A stretch of DNA of 64,000 bases from Phycisphaeraceae bacterium (GTDB taxonomy: Bacteria > Planctomycetota > Phycisphaerae > Phycisphaerales > UBA1924). Below are positions 36,926 to 45,229 of the stretch, one piece after another. Location: assembly GCA_020639215.1 (NCBI GenBank), contig JACKHA010000007.1, forward strand, positions 57,827-121,826. Reading direction: 5' to 3'. A program made the translations under genes and the position numbers. Position 1 is the first letter of the stretch; the number at the start of each line of letters is the position of its first letter. The notes under the pieces were generated by a model. The model did not search any database. It was not told where the DNA came from and saw nothing but the letters and a program-made list of their open reading frames with translations.

Positions 36926-38926
36926 TCACTCGCCGTACGGGCGGGGCAGGGCCGCCGGGTCGCGCCCAAGGGCTTGCTTGAGTTTGACCTTGGCCCGCAT
37001 GGCCGCGGCGATGGCGTCGGCCGACCCCGGGGCGGGGCTGGACAAGCCGGCGACCGAGATCGGCTTGGCCTCAAGCGTCGTCGCGCCGCCCCGCTCACGC
37101 CGGGCCCGCGCCACCGCCTCGCGCCACGCGTGCCCGAGGCGCGCCTGCGACTCGTCCTGCCCGCGTCCGTTGCGTCGTTCGACCTTGTGGATGCGCTCGA
37201 CGTGCGACGCCAGCGCGATGGCGGCCTCGCGGGCCGGCTCGTCGTCGCCGATCGCGCGGAGGACCGGGTCGAGCCCCGGGGCGCCGCCCGAAGCCAGCAC
37301 CGCCTCAACGCCTTGTGCCACCGTGCGCAGCAATGGATGAGAATAGGCGTCCGCCCGCAGCACGTCCCGATCCGAGGCCCCGATCGCCTCGGGGCAGGCC
37401 ATCGCGCAGCCCAATAGCAGTTCACCAACCGACAGCGTGTCACCCGGCGTGTACCGCTCGTGCTCGCCGCCCTCCGTGTCGTCGGCGCTCGCGCCGCGCC
37501 GGGCCGCGCTCCGCCCCGTTGGCAGCATCCGCTCGACCTCGTACGCCGACAGCCCCAGCACGCCCGCGACCTGGTGCACCGCGTACCGTCGGCGCACCGG
37601 CTCCACCTCGTTGATCCCGATCTCGACCAGGCGGCGCAGTTCCTCCTCGATCGCCGCCCCCGTCGCCGCCGGCCCAAGCCCGGCGACCCGATCGCGCAGG
37701 GCCTCGAACCGCAGGCCCAGCACGTCGGTCGAACGCTCCAGCATCGCCTCGAGCACCTCGCCCCCGCCCGACTCGGCCAGCAGTTCGTCCGGGTCCTTGG
37801 CCTCGGCCCCCACCGCCTCGGGCGACGCCGCCACCCGCACGTCCAGCGGCTCTGGGAAGAACACCTCGCCCGCTCTGAACGCCGCCCGTCGACCGGCCTC
37901 GTCGGCGTCGAACAGCAGGATCACCTCGCGGGCCCGCCCGCGCAGAAGGCGGGCGTGGTCGCGCGTCAGGGCCGTGCCCAGCGTGCCGACCACATTGGTG
38001 AACCCGTACTGGTGGCACGCGATGACATCAACGTACCCCTCGACCACGACGACGCGCCCGGTGCGGATGACCTCGGGCATGGCCTGGGCGATGCCGTAGA
38101 GCGTCTTGCCCTTCTTGAACACCGGCGTCTCGGGCGTGTTGAGGTACTTTGGCTCGTCCTCGGGGTTGACCTTGCGCCCGCCGAAGGCGATGGCTTTTCC
38201 GTGCTGGGCGTGGATCGGGAACACGAGGCGGTTGCGGAGCATGTCGTAGCAGCCCGACCGCCCGCCGGCGCCCTCGCGCGCCTTGGCCACGCCTGCGGCC
38301 ACCATCGCGGCTTCCGTCACGCCCTTGGCACGCAGCGCCTTGCACAGGCGCTCCCAGTCATCGGGCGCGGCCCCGAGGGCGAACCGCTCCACCATCGCCG
38401 CGCTGATGCCGCGGCTGGCGACCATCTCCCGGGCCGCCCGCCCGTGGTCGGAGTTGTGCAGCACGCTGCGGTAGAAGTCGCCCGCCAGCGCCAGCGCTTC
38501 GCGGATCTGCTCCAGCGGCACGGCGTCGTCGTCGGCGCGGCGCTCGGCGGGGACCAGGCGCGTCAGCTCGATCCCGGCCCGCTCGGCCAGCATCTCCAGG
38601 GCCTCGCGGAACTCGAGGCCCAGGTACTTCATCACGAACGTGAACACGTCGCCCGTCGCCCCGCAGGAGAAGCAGTGGTAGATCTGTTTGCTGGGCACGA
38701 CGTACATCGACGGCTTGTGGTCGTCGTGGAACGGGCAGATTGCCTTGAACTCGCGCCCGCTGGGCACGAGGGCGAGGTGCTCGCGGATGACCTCGACGAT
38801 GTCGGACGACTCGCGGACGCGGTCGCGATCGCGGGCCCGGTCGAGTTCGCGTCCCAGGCCGCCGGAGCGTGCCGACCCGGAGCCGAAGCCCGGGTCGCGT
38901 GCCGAACTGGATCCGCCACGGTCCAT
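36926..38926 (-). CDS. dnaG: DNA primase
   Basis: 666 aa. The CHC2 zinc finger is CPFHDDHKPSMYV...YHCFSCGATGD near residues 65-95. The TOPRIM core includes VVVVEGYVDVIACHQYG and ILLFDADEAGRRAA, holding the acidic metal ligands. The enzyme synthesises RNA primers at the replication fork. The start is the ATG at 38926; a 40-residue Gly/Ser/Arg leader before DIVEVIREHLALVPSG is an extension relative to the family. It is upstream of rpoD as in the classical operon, but no rpsU is visible before it. Confidence 0.96.
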   Translation of the reverse strand: MDRGGSSSARDPGFGSGSARSGGLGRELDRARDRDRVRESSDIVEVIREHLALVPSGREFKAICPFHDDHKPSMYVVPSKQIYHCFSCGATGDVFTFVMKYLGLEFREALEMLAERAGIELTRLVPAERRADDDAVPLEQIREALALAGDFYRSVLHNSDHGRAAREMVASRGISAAMVERFALGAAPDDWERLCKALRAKGVTEAAMVAAGVAKAREGAGGRSGCYDMLRNRLVFPIHAQHGKAIAFGGRKVNPEDEPKYLNTPETPVFKKGKTLYGIAQAMPEVIRTGRVVVVEGYVDVIACHQYGFTNVVGTLGTALTRDHARLLRGRAREVILLFDADEAGRRAAFRAGEVFFPEPLDVRVAASPEAVGAEAKDPDELLAESGGGEVLEAMLERSTDVLGLRFEALRDRVAGLGPAATGAAIEEELRRLVEIGINEVEPVRRRYAVHQVAGVLGLSAYEVERMLPTGRSAARRGASADDTEGGEHERYTPGDTLSVGELLLGCAMACPEAIGASDRDVLRADAYSHPLLRTVAQGVEAVLASGGAPGLDPVLRAIGDDEPAREAAIALASHVERIHKVERRNGRGQDESQARLGHAWREAVARARRERGGATTLEAKPISVAGLSSPAPGSADAIAAAMRAKVKLKQALGRDPAALPRPYGE

Positions 38927-39540
38927 CGCGTGAGGCCCCCGATCGTCCCCGCCCCGCCGCCTGCGGGGCCAATGCCGGCGTCCGCTCTCCCGGCGACGCC
39001 GCCCGAACACCGTGTTGGCCGCGGTCCTCGCGGCCCGACGAGAAGGGGTCGCAGCCGACCCTTGCGAATCCTAGAAGTCGCCGCCCGCCGGCCCGTCCCG
39101 ACCGACGCCCGGCGACAGCCCCGAGGGGCCCGGTCGCCCGATTCCTGTCGCCGCCGAGGCTCGGGCGCGCACACCCGGCGCGATCCGCCCTCGGCCAACC
39201 TGAACGGTACCACCGATCCGACGGCGCACCACCGATTCTTCCGGACAGGCCGCACGGTCGTTGCAGAAGGACCGGTTCCGGGACGCGAGGGAGCCTTATT
39301 CGGACGCCGCTGCTCGATTCGCGGACGCCCGCGGCGCGCCCCCATGTTCCGGGCGTCCCGATCGAGAGGCGCGCCTGTGGCTCCCGAGCGGGCGTGCGGT
39401 TCGGGCGCACGCCGCCGCTCCCGGAGTTGCCATGAGGAACGGGGACTCACCCAGAAAACGTGGCACGCTCGCCAGCCGTCCGCGCGGGCACCCCACAGCC
39501 GCGGCGGAGCGATCATCATCCGCCGTTGAGAGTGACCTGG
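38927..39540. other. 614-bp region between thpR and dnaG without a supported gene
   Basis: Frames are open on several strands because of the GC content, but none has start, codon usage or motif support. A TAGGAT hexamer on the minus strand (39069-39074) is a weak -10 candidate for dnaG-rpoD. A 13-bp palindrome GTGACC-T-GGTCAC (39532-39544) straddles the thpR stop. Confidence 0.4.
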
Positions 39541-40089
39541 TCACGCGCCACCAAGTCGCGCTCGCTCCACCACTCGGTGCTCGGCCCCGTTCGGGTGCAG
39601 CACGCTGCGTTTGAGGACGATCTCGCGGACGTCGAATTCGATCGGGGCCGCGAGCGGCGCGTCGATCCGCACGCCCCGCGCCTCGCCGCGAAACCGCGCG
39701 AGCGTCATGTGCGGCGTGAACCGATCGCCCGCGTCCTGGCGCGTCCTTCGGGCCAGGCGATGGGCCAGGCGGCGCTGGAGCTCCAGCAGCGGCGCGGGTG
39801 AGTCGGTCTCGGCGGCGATCAGGCGAGCCGGGCCGCGACGTGGGAGCGTGATGAGGCGCTCGGTGCGGAGCGCGAATGGGCCGATCCCGCCAGCGGAGCG
39901 CCGGATGGACTCGACGGTCTCGTCGAGCTCACGCTCGGCGCGGTCGCCGATGAACTGGAGGGTAAGATGGACGTGCTCGGGCGGCGTTGGGCGACGCTCG
40001 GGCAGGCCTTCGATCTCGTCGGCCGCACTGAGCAACGCGGCGACGCACTCGGGCGGCGGGTCGATCGAGACGAACAGGCGGAGCGCCAT
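39541..40089 (-). CDS. thpR: RNA 2',3'-cyclic phosphodiesterase (2H family, LigT/ThpR)
   Basis: 182 aa, the normal size. Both HxTx catalytic motifs are present: HVHLTLQF near residue 40 and PHMTLARF near residue 127. Enzymes of this family open 2',3'-cyclic phosphate ends of RNA and can join 2'-5' ends in vitro. Its start is 6 bp after the stop of the prepilin-like gene, so the two are probably cotranscribed, although a functional link is not obvious. Confidence 0.93.
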   Translation of the reverse strand: MALRLFVSIDPPPECVAALLSAADEIEGLPERRPTPPEHVHLTLQFIGDRAERELDETVESIRRSAGGIGPFALRTERLITLPRRGPARLIAAETDSPAPLLELQRRLAHRLARRTRQDAGDRFTPHMTLARFRGEARGVRIDAPLAAPIEFDVREIVLKRSVLHPNGAEHRVVERARLGGA

Positions 40090-40095
40090 GCGGGG

Positions 40096-40962
40096 CTACC
40101 GCGGGTTGTTGACCCAGCCGAATGGGCGGATGCGGTCGCGCTGGTTGTCGGGCAGGAGGAGGTAGAGGCGGACCCAGCGGTCGGTGCCGACGTTGACGTA
40201 CATGTCGTTGGCGTCGAAGTCGTTGGCTCGCTGGAGGTGCTCGTCGCCGTCGTTGGGGGCGACGAAGCGTTCGACGCGTCCGTCGATCATGGCCATGTTG
40301 CCGCCGCCGTCGTGGCGGGTGGTGACCTGGTCGAGGTTGCCCCAGCGTCCGTCGGTGACGCCCTCGTTGTAGAACCAGACGCTCTCCTCGATGAAGATGG
40401 GGAGCGTGGTCATCTCGGTGGTGTACTGGAGGTAGGAGGCGGGCAGCGGGTTGGGGTTGGCGATGCCGGGTTTGGTGTAGCGGACGCGGAAGAACACGTC
40501 GGTGCGTGCGCCGGAGGTGTAGTCGACCTGGCAGTAGTCGAAGTCGAGGGAGGTGCTGGTGCCGTAGACGTTGGTGTAGGTCTGGGTGTAGTTGGCGGTG
40601 CGGTAGTTGGAGGGGCACTCGCCGATGGAGTCGGAGCCCTGGACGTACTGGTAGAGCAGGCCGGGGGTGCGGCGCTGGCTGTGGGGCTGGAGGGGGTTGT
40701 AGGCGGGGGCGTCGGGCAGTCGGGCCCAGTCGCGTGCGTCCCAGATGTGCCCATCCCATTCGCCGGCGTAGGTGAGCGCGGCGGTGATCATCTGGCGCAT
40801 GTTGGACTGGCAGACGACGGTCTTGGCGGCCGAGCGGGCCTTGCCCAGGGCGGGCAGCAGGATGCCGATGAGCAGCGCGATGATCGCGATGACCACCAGC
40901 AGTTCGATGAGGGTGAACGCGCGCCGGCGCGGCGGAGGCGGTGTGGACACGTGACGGGCCAT
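40096..40962 (-). CDS. Prepilin-type (type II secretion/pilin-like) protein
   Basis: 288 aa. The N-terminus RRRAFTLIELLVVIAIIALLIGILLPALG is a class-III prepilin signal with the Glu at +5. The residue before the Phe is Ala rather than the usual Gly, so cleavage by prepilin peptidase may be altered. The C-terminal domain has the DGRVERF motif and His/Asp content of the large planctomycete DUF1559-like family. It is probably a surface pseudopilin. The start is 6 nt after a TACGCT hexamer, so the mRNA is probably leaderless; thpR follows within 6 bp. Confidence 0.88.
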   Translation of the reverse strand: MARHVSTPPPPRRRAFTLIELLVVIAIIALLIGILLPALGKARSAAKTVVCQSNMRQMITAALTYAGEWDGHIWDARDWARLPDAPAYNPLQPHSQRRTPGLLYQYVQGSDSIGECPSNYRTANYTQTYTNVYGTSTSLDFDYCQVDYTSGARTDVFFRVRYTKPGIANPNPLPASYLQYTTEMTTLPIFIEESVWFYNEGVTDGRWGNLDQVTTRHDGGGNMAMIDGRVERFVAPNDGDEHLQRANDFDANDMYVNVGTDRWVRLYLLLPDNQRDRIRPFGWVNNPR

Positions 40963-40968
40963 CGGGCC

Positions 40969-40974
40969 AGCGTA
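40969..40974 (-). promoter_or_regulatory. Putative -10 element of the prepilin/thpR unit (leaderless arrangement)
   Basis: Minus-strand order is TACGCT-GGCCCG-ATG, the third example here of TACGCT exactly 6 nt before ATG. Confidence 0.5.
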
Positions 40975-40998
40975 GCAGAAACCGCGGGTCCGCTGGGG

Positions 40999-42192
40999 TT
41001 ATTGGCTGGGATTGTCCAGCGGGGTCCAGACGCCGCCGGCGCTGGATGAGGCGATGACGCCCTCGATGAATCGCACGCCGCGGGCGCCGTCGTGGACGTT
41101 GGGGTAGGTGAGGTTCGAGTCGGGCTGGAACACCCGACCCCCTCGCTCGGTGCTGGTTGCGGCGGCGGCCTTGCGAGCCCGGATGGCCTCGAACGCCCCC
41201 CGATAGATGTTGGCGAAGGCCTCGATGAAGGCCTCGGGATGCCCGGCGGGCAGGCGTGTGGCGGCGGCGGCCTCGGGGCCGAGGGACGCGGAGCCGCGGG
41301 TGAGGACCTGGCGCGGCCCGTCGCGGGTCGTGAACTCGAGGCGGTTGGGCTCTTCCTGCCGCCACGCCAGCGCGCCCTCGGTGCCGTAGACGCGGATGGA
41401 GAGGTTGTTCTCTTGGCCGACGCAGACCTGGGAGCAGGTGAGCACGCCGCGGGCGCCGCCGGTGAAGCGGAGCAGGACGCTGGCGTCGTCGTCGAGGCGG
41501 CGTCCCTCGACGAAGGTGGTGGCGTCGGCGCAGAGGGACTCGATGGTGAGGCCCGTGATGGTGGCGACGAGGTTCTCGGCGTGGGAGCCGATGTCGCCGA
41601 CGGCGCCGGCGATGCCGGATCGTGCGGGGTCGGTGCGCCAGTCGGCCTGCTTCTGGCCCGAGGCTTCGAGGCGCGTGGCGAGCCAGCCCTGGTGGTACTC
41701 GACGAACACCTTGCGGATGGTGCCGAGCGCGCCGGTACGGACCAGTCGCGCGGCCTCGCGGACCAGGGGATAGCCGGTGTAGTTGTACGTGACGGCCAGC
41801 ACGACGCCGTGGCGCTCGACCGCGGCGACCAGGTCGGCGGCCTGCTTGCTGGTGTGCACCATCGGCTTGTCGAGGATGACGTTGAAACCGGCATCGACGA
41901 AGGCGCGGGCGATGGGGTAGTGGGTGTCGTTGGGGGTGACGATGGAGACGAAGTCCAGGCGCTGGTCGGCGGGGCGGGCGGCCTCGGCCTCGAGCATGGC
42001 CTGCCAGGTGGGGTAGGAGCGGTCGGGGGGCAGGGCGAGGGCACGGGCGGAGGCGAGCGACTTCTCGGGTGTCGAGGAGAGCGCGCCGGCGACGAGGGTG
42101 GCCTGCTGGTCAAGGGCGGCAGCCATTCGGTGGACGGCGCCGATGAACGCGCCCTGGCCGCCGCCGATCATGGCGTAGATGAGTTGGTCCAT
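40999..42192 (-). CDS. Gfo/Idh/MocA-family oxidoreductase
   Basis: 397 aa. The Rossmann start IYAMIGGGQGAFIGAVH binds NAD(P). VSIVTPNDTHYPIA, VILDKPMV (EKP-type with Asp) and GDIGSHAENL are the family hallmarks. These enzymes oxidise sugars or inositols and are abundant in planctomycetes. The start is supported by CGGAG 8 nt upstream. Residues ERGGRVFQPDS in the C-terminal half are encoded by a piece of the palindromic repeat family (41117-41145). Confidence 0.9.
   Translation of the reverse strand: MDQLIYAMIGGGQGAFIGAVHRMAAALDQQATLVAGALSSTPEKSLASARALALPPDRSYPTWQAMLEAEAARPADQRLDFVSIVTPNDTHYPIARAFVDAGFNVILDKPMVHTSKQAADLVAAVERHGVVLAVTYNYTGYPLVREAARLVRTGALGTIRKVFVEYHQGWLATRLEASGQKQADWRTDPARSGIAGAVGDIGSHAENLVATITGLTIESLCADATTFVEGRRLDDDASVLLRFTGGARGVLTCSQVCVGQENNLSIRVYGTEGALAWRQEEPNRLEFTTRDGPRQVLTRGSASLGPEAAAATRLPAGHPEAFIEAFANIYRGAFEAIRARKAAAATSTERGGRVFQPDSNLTYPNVHDGARGVRFIEGVIASSSAGGVWTPLDNPSQ
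41117..41145. repeat. Half of the palindromic repeat element inside the oxidoreductase gene
   Basis: GTCGGGCTGGAACACCCGAC followed by CCCCTCG matches the right end of the elements at 20694-21011 in 22 of 26 positions. Two of the differences (A to T and T to A) are paired in the hairpin and keep the stem intact. The copy is read in frame. Confidence 0.6.
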
Positions 42193-42344
42193 GGGTGCTC
42201 CGATCGGGGCGAACGCGGAGGCGCGGAGGTGTCGCGGAGAACGCGGAGTGAGAGCCGATGTGTTCAAGCATACAGGTGGGACCGGTTGGAACTGAGGCAC
42301 GTCTCGCCCAGCTCAACCCCGCCTTGTCTCCGCGTCCTCCGCTA

Positions 42345-43190
42345 TTACTTCGCGTCCTCCGCGTTCTGCCTCTTCGGCTTGGCTCGCCCGAACCGCGGCC
42401 GCCAGAGCTCGACAAGGGTCATGCCCATGGCGAGCCAGACGCCGGCGTTGAACAGTGCGCCGCCTGCCACGATGGCGTAGACCCAGTTGCGTCCGGGCGC
42501 GCCGAGCCACCACGAGGCGTCCAGGCGGATGGCCCACCATGCGCCGACGTCGAGCAGCAGGCCCAGGCCCATCGCGGCCACGAGAAGTCCGACGAGCCAG
42601 CGCGGCCAGAAGGAGAAGGTGAGGCAGGCCGCGGCGAAGGCGCCGACCAGCGCGAGGGTGGTGGCGTGGGCGTGGGTGGAGATCACCAGGACGCGCTGGG
42701 GCGTGGGCTGCATGTCGCGCGAGAGCGCCAGCGGGCGGACGTCCTCCCAGAACTCGAGGGACCGTTTGATGCCCGAGTCGGGGTCGGCGGCGGCGGCGCG
42801 GGTGTGGCAGGACGCGCAGTTGATGGCGATGAGGTCGGCGGGCGGGCCGAGGTCGAAGTTCTCGTAGTTCTCGGGGATGCGCGGGCCGCGGAGCCAGTCG
42901 AGGAGCATCTGGCGGTCGGCGTCGGGGACGGGTGTGGCGCCGTCGGTGTCGGCGGGGTGGCCCGATTCGAGGGCGGTGAGGATGGGCGCGGGGACGGTCG
43001 CGCCGCGGTACGCGCCCTCGATGTCGAGCAGCGTGAGTTCGGGCTCTTCGTCGCGGTTGCGGTAGTGGTCGTAGAGGAACACGAGGGAAGCGAACATGCC
43101 GCCCAGGAGGGTGATGATGAGGCAGGTCAGGCCCAGGCGCGAGAGAAGTGGGAGGTCTCGGAAGCGGAATGTGGAGACCGGGCTTGCCAT
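42345..43190 (-). CDS. Membrane-anchored c-type cytochrome
   Basis: 281 aa. One N-terminal membrane helix (about 17-40, LGLTCLIITLLGGMFASLVFLY) leads into an ectodomain with a single haem-attachment motif CASCH near residue 127. At least three further helices follow in residues 170-265. The protein is therefore an integral membrane protein with an extracytoplasmic haem. I do not recognise the family; a role in electron transfer is likely from the haem only. Its start is 6 bp after the stop of the HEAT-like gene, which suggests an operon. Confidence 0.8.
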   Translation of the reverse strand: MASPVSTFRFRDLPLLSRLGLTCLIITLLGGMFASLVFLYDHYRNRDEEPELTLLDIEGAYRGATVPAPILTALESGHPADTDGATPVPDADRQMLLDWLRGPRIPENYENFDLGPPADLIAINCASCHTRAAAADPDSGIKRSLEFWEDVRPLALSRDMQPTPQRVLVISTHAHATTLALVGAFAAACLTFSFWPRWLVGLLVAAMGLGLLLDVGAWWAIRLDASWWLGAPGRNWVYAIVAGGALFNAGVWLAMGMTLVELWRPRFGRAKPKRQNAEDAK

Positions 43191-43196
43191 GCGGGT

Positions 43197-43766
43197 TCAG
43201 GGTAGCGGCGGAAGGCCGGACGCACGCCGGATCTCCTCACGGGCCCTGCGGATCCTGGCGCGGACCGATGCCTTGTCGGTGCGGAGAGCCTCGTCGGCGA
43301 TCTGGTCGATGCGATCGCGCTCGGCGTTGAGCGTGCGCCCGACCTTGAGCAGCACGCTGATAGCCCAGGCGCGGACGAGGGTGTTGGCGTCGCTGGCCGA
43401 AGACTCAGCGAACGCCAGGACGGCGCGGCGGTTGTTCGCGGGGATAGGCACGGCGTCGAGAATCTGGAGGAGGTTGAGCGCCTGCTCCCAGTGAGTGAGA
43501 AGCGGGATGAGGGCGACGAGTCGCTTGACTTGCGCCGGCGGGAACGCGGCACCTTGGCGGTGGGCGTTTCGGAGGAGCCAGATCGCGCCGGAGCGGGGGG
43601 CATGGTCGGCGTCCATTGGCTCGGCCGTGGCTGCTTCGAAGACGAGGTCGAGGTATCGGGGATCATCGCGGTGGGCCGACGCGATCTGCTCGAGCACGGC
43701 GACAGACGTGCCGTCGTAGAAGCGGAGGTCGGCGAGCAGGGGGTTGGCGCGTGCCCGTCGGGCCAT
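43197..43766 (-). CDS. HEAT/ARM-like helical repeat protein
   Basis: 189 aa from the ATG at 43766 (MARRARANPLLADLRFYDGT). Repeating paired helices (RDDPRYLDLVFEAA, RSGAIWLLRNAH, LTHWEQALNLLQIL, TLVRAWAISVLLKV) indicate an alpha-solenoid. Such proteins usually bind partners. There is no catalytic motif. It precedes the cytochrome gene by 6 bp. The frame continues upstream, but with Ser/Pro/Arg residues unlike the rest. Confidence 0.75.
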   Translation of the reverse strand: MARRARANPLLADLRFYDGTSVAVLEQIASAHRDDPRYLDLVFEAATAEPMDADHAPRSGAIWLLRNAHRQGAAFPPAQVKRLVALIPLLTHWEQALNLLQILDAVPIPANNRRAVLAFAESSASDANTLVRAWAISVLLKVGRTLNAERDRIDQIADEALRTDKASVRARIRRAREEIRRASGLPPLP

Positions 43767-43869
43767 GGTGTTGCGGCGATTGGAGGGGATGGATGCCCGG
43801 CGGCACGGCGGTTGCGGTTCTGTGAGGCGAGGAGTACGCGATCGCTGCACTTCGCGTCCGGCGGGTGGA

Positions 43870-44910
43870 CTACTCGGCCCGCTTGAAAAGGTCGAGGAAC
43901 CGATCCTCGTACTCCTCGAACACGCCGAGGCGGTCGAGTTCCTCCTTGAGCGAGACGGCCCGCTTGCGGTCGATCTGGGCGTCCTCGAACAGGCGTTCGA
44001 GGCGGGCGCGCAGGGCGGGGTCGAGGCTCTTCTCGGGGCGCCGTGGGGCGGGGTCGGGCGCGCCCGGCTCGCCGGTGGGGCCGGGCTGCGCCGCGCCGCC
44101 TGGGGCCGCGTTGCCCGGCGCGGCATCCCCGGCGCCCTCGTCATCATCATCCGGGTCGTCGCCGCCCAGATCGGGCAGGTCCGACGCTTCCTCCTGGGCC
44201 TGCTCGCGGAGTCGCTCGAACAGCTGCGTGAGCGGGCCCTCGAACTGGGCCGACTGCGTGTCGAGTTCGGCCAGCGACACGTCCAGGCCCGCCATCACGC
44301 TGAACACGCTCAGCACGACGCGAGAGGCCTTGGGGTTCGGCAGGTTGGCGGCGTAGAACGGGATCTCGCCCATCAGGCACAGGCCGGGGATGCCGCGCTC
44401 GCTGGCGGCCCCGAGCAGGACGCCGTTGAGCCCGCCGATCTGCCCACCCTCGACCTTCTTCACCCCGGCCCGCTCGATCTCCTCGACCAGTTCGGGCGTG
44501 GTCGCGGCCCCGTGGACCTTGGGCGTCTGCTTCGGGTGGACGGTTGAGGCCATGGAGGCGAACGTGACGACGCGTTCGACGCCGTGCTCGGCGGCCTTGT
44601 CGAGCAGGCCGTTGGCGTAGGACCACATGTTGTAGTTGGGCTGGGCCTCGCCCAGGAAGAGCAGGATGTGGCGGCCCGTGGCGGCGTCGACGCCGCGGTG
44701 CAGAACGCTGCGGGGCATGCGCGGCTTCTCGATGAGGCCGTTGACGACGTGGATCTCGCCGATGTCGAAGAACCCGCCGGGGCCGATGGCCAGGACGGGC
44801 TCGAGCTTCATCTGGGCGACGAGCACGTTGGCGGCGATGACGGCGACGTTGCCCATGCCGGGCCAGGCCGCGACGAGCCAGGGGCGGGGACGGTCGTTCG
44901 GCGTGGGCAT
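43870..44910 (-). CDS. PAC2-family protein
   Basis: 346 aa. The N-terminal 230 residues carry the PAC2 pattern: WPGMGNVAVIAANVL, ILLFLGEAQPN, VERVVTFASMAST, GGLNGVLLGAASERG and CLMGEIP. This is followed by an acidic, Pro/Gly-rich linker (245-290) and a C-terminal coiled region (LRARLERLFEDAQ). PAC2 proteins are named for eukaryotic proteasome-assembly chaperones. Bacterial members often occur beside Pup-proteasome genes, but none is in this window. The ATG at 44910 has no clear ribosome binding site. Confidence 0.88.
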   Translation of the reverse strand: MPTPNDRPRPWLVAAWPGMGNVAVIAANVLVAQMKLEPVLAIGPGGFFDIGEIHVVNGLIEKPRMPRSVLHRGVDAATGRHILLFLGEAQPNYNMWSYANGLLDKAAEHGVERVVTFASMASTVHPKQTPKVHGAATTPELVEEIERAGVKKVEGGQIGGLNGVLLGAASERGIPGLCLMGEIPFYAANLPNPKASRVVLSVFSVMAGLDVSLAELDTQSAQFEGPLTQLFERLREQAQEEASDLPDLGGDDPDDDDEGAGDAAPGNAAPGGAAQPGPTGEPGAPDPAPRRPEKSLDPALRARLERLFEDAQIDRKRAVSLKEELDRLGVFEEYEDRFLDLFKRAE

Positions 44911-44937
44911 GGACTATTCAAGGCGCGGCGTGGATAG

Positions 44938-44971
44938 AACAAAGGCGGCCGCAGGTTTCCCTGCAGCCGCC
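44938..44971 (-). terminator. Rho-independent terminator
   Basis: On the minus strand GGCGGCTGCAGG and CCTGCGGCCGCC pair with one mismatch around a GAAA loop, followed by TTTGTT. It lies about 260 nt beyond the HDOD stop and just before the PAC2 start. Confidence 0.75.
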
Positions 44972-45229
44972 CGGAGGGAGAAAGAGAGAGATCGGCACGC
45001 CGCGGGCCGGCAGGCCCGGCGGCGAAGGGTGCGTGTCACACCGGCGGACGCAATCGCGTCTCGGCCCGGCTTTGGGTTCGTCGGCCCGTCCGAGGCCGCG
45101 TCGAACCCAAGAGAACAAACTCGCTTGCAACCCGGACTCTTCCACGAACCGGTCCGGTGCGGCTCCGCCCAACCCGCCGGCACGTCCCGCCGGCTCCGGG
45201 TGTCCCACCCGGAATTGCATGGCTATCGA
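44972..45229 (-). other. Structured untranslated region or small RNA candidate
   Basis: The gap after the HDOD gene has no convincing frame but several stable inverted repeats upstream of the terminator. One is TTGGGTTCG/CGAACCCAA (45072-45080 with 45102-45110) enclosing a second CGGCC/GGCCG stem; another is CGCCG-GGGCC/GGCCC-CGGCG at 44998-45024. It may be a long 3' UTR or an independent RNA ending at the terminator. I looked for RNase P, SRP, tmRNA and 6S signatures and found none. Confidence 0.3.

Noticed and set aside
38927..39540. rpsU gene upstream of dnaG
   Set aside because: No S21-like frame with start and ribosome binding site is present.
44972..45229. RNase P, SRP or tmRNA gene
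   Set aside because: Their invariant core motifs are missing on both strands.
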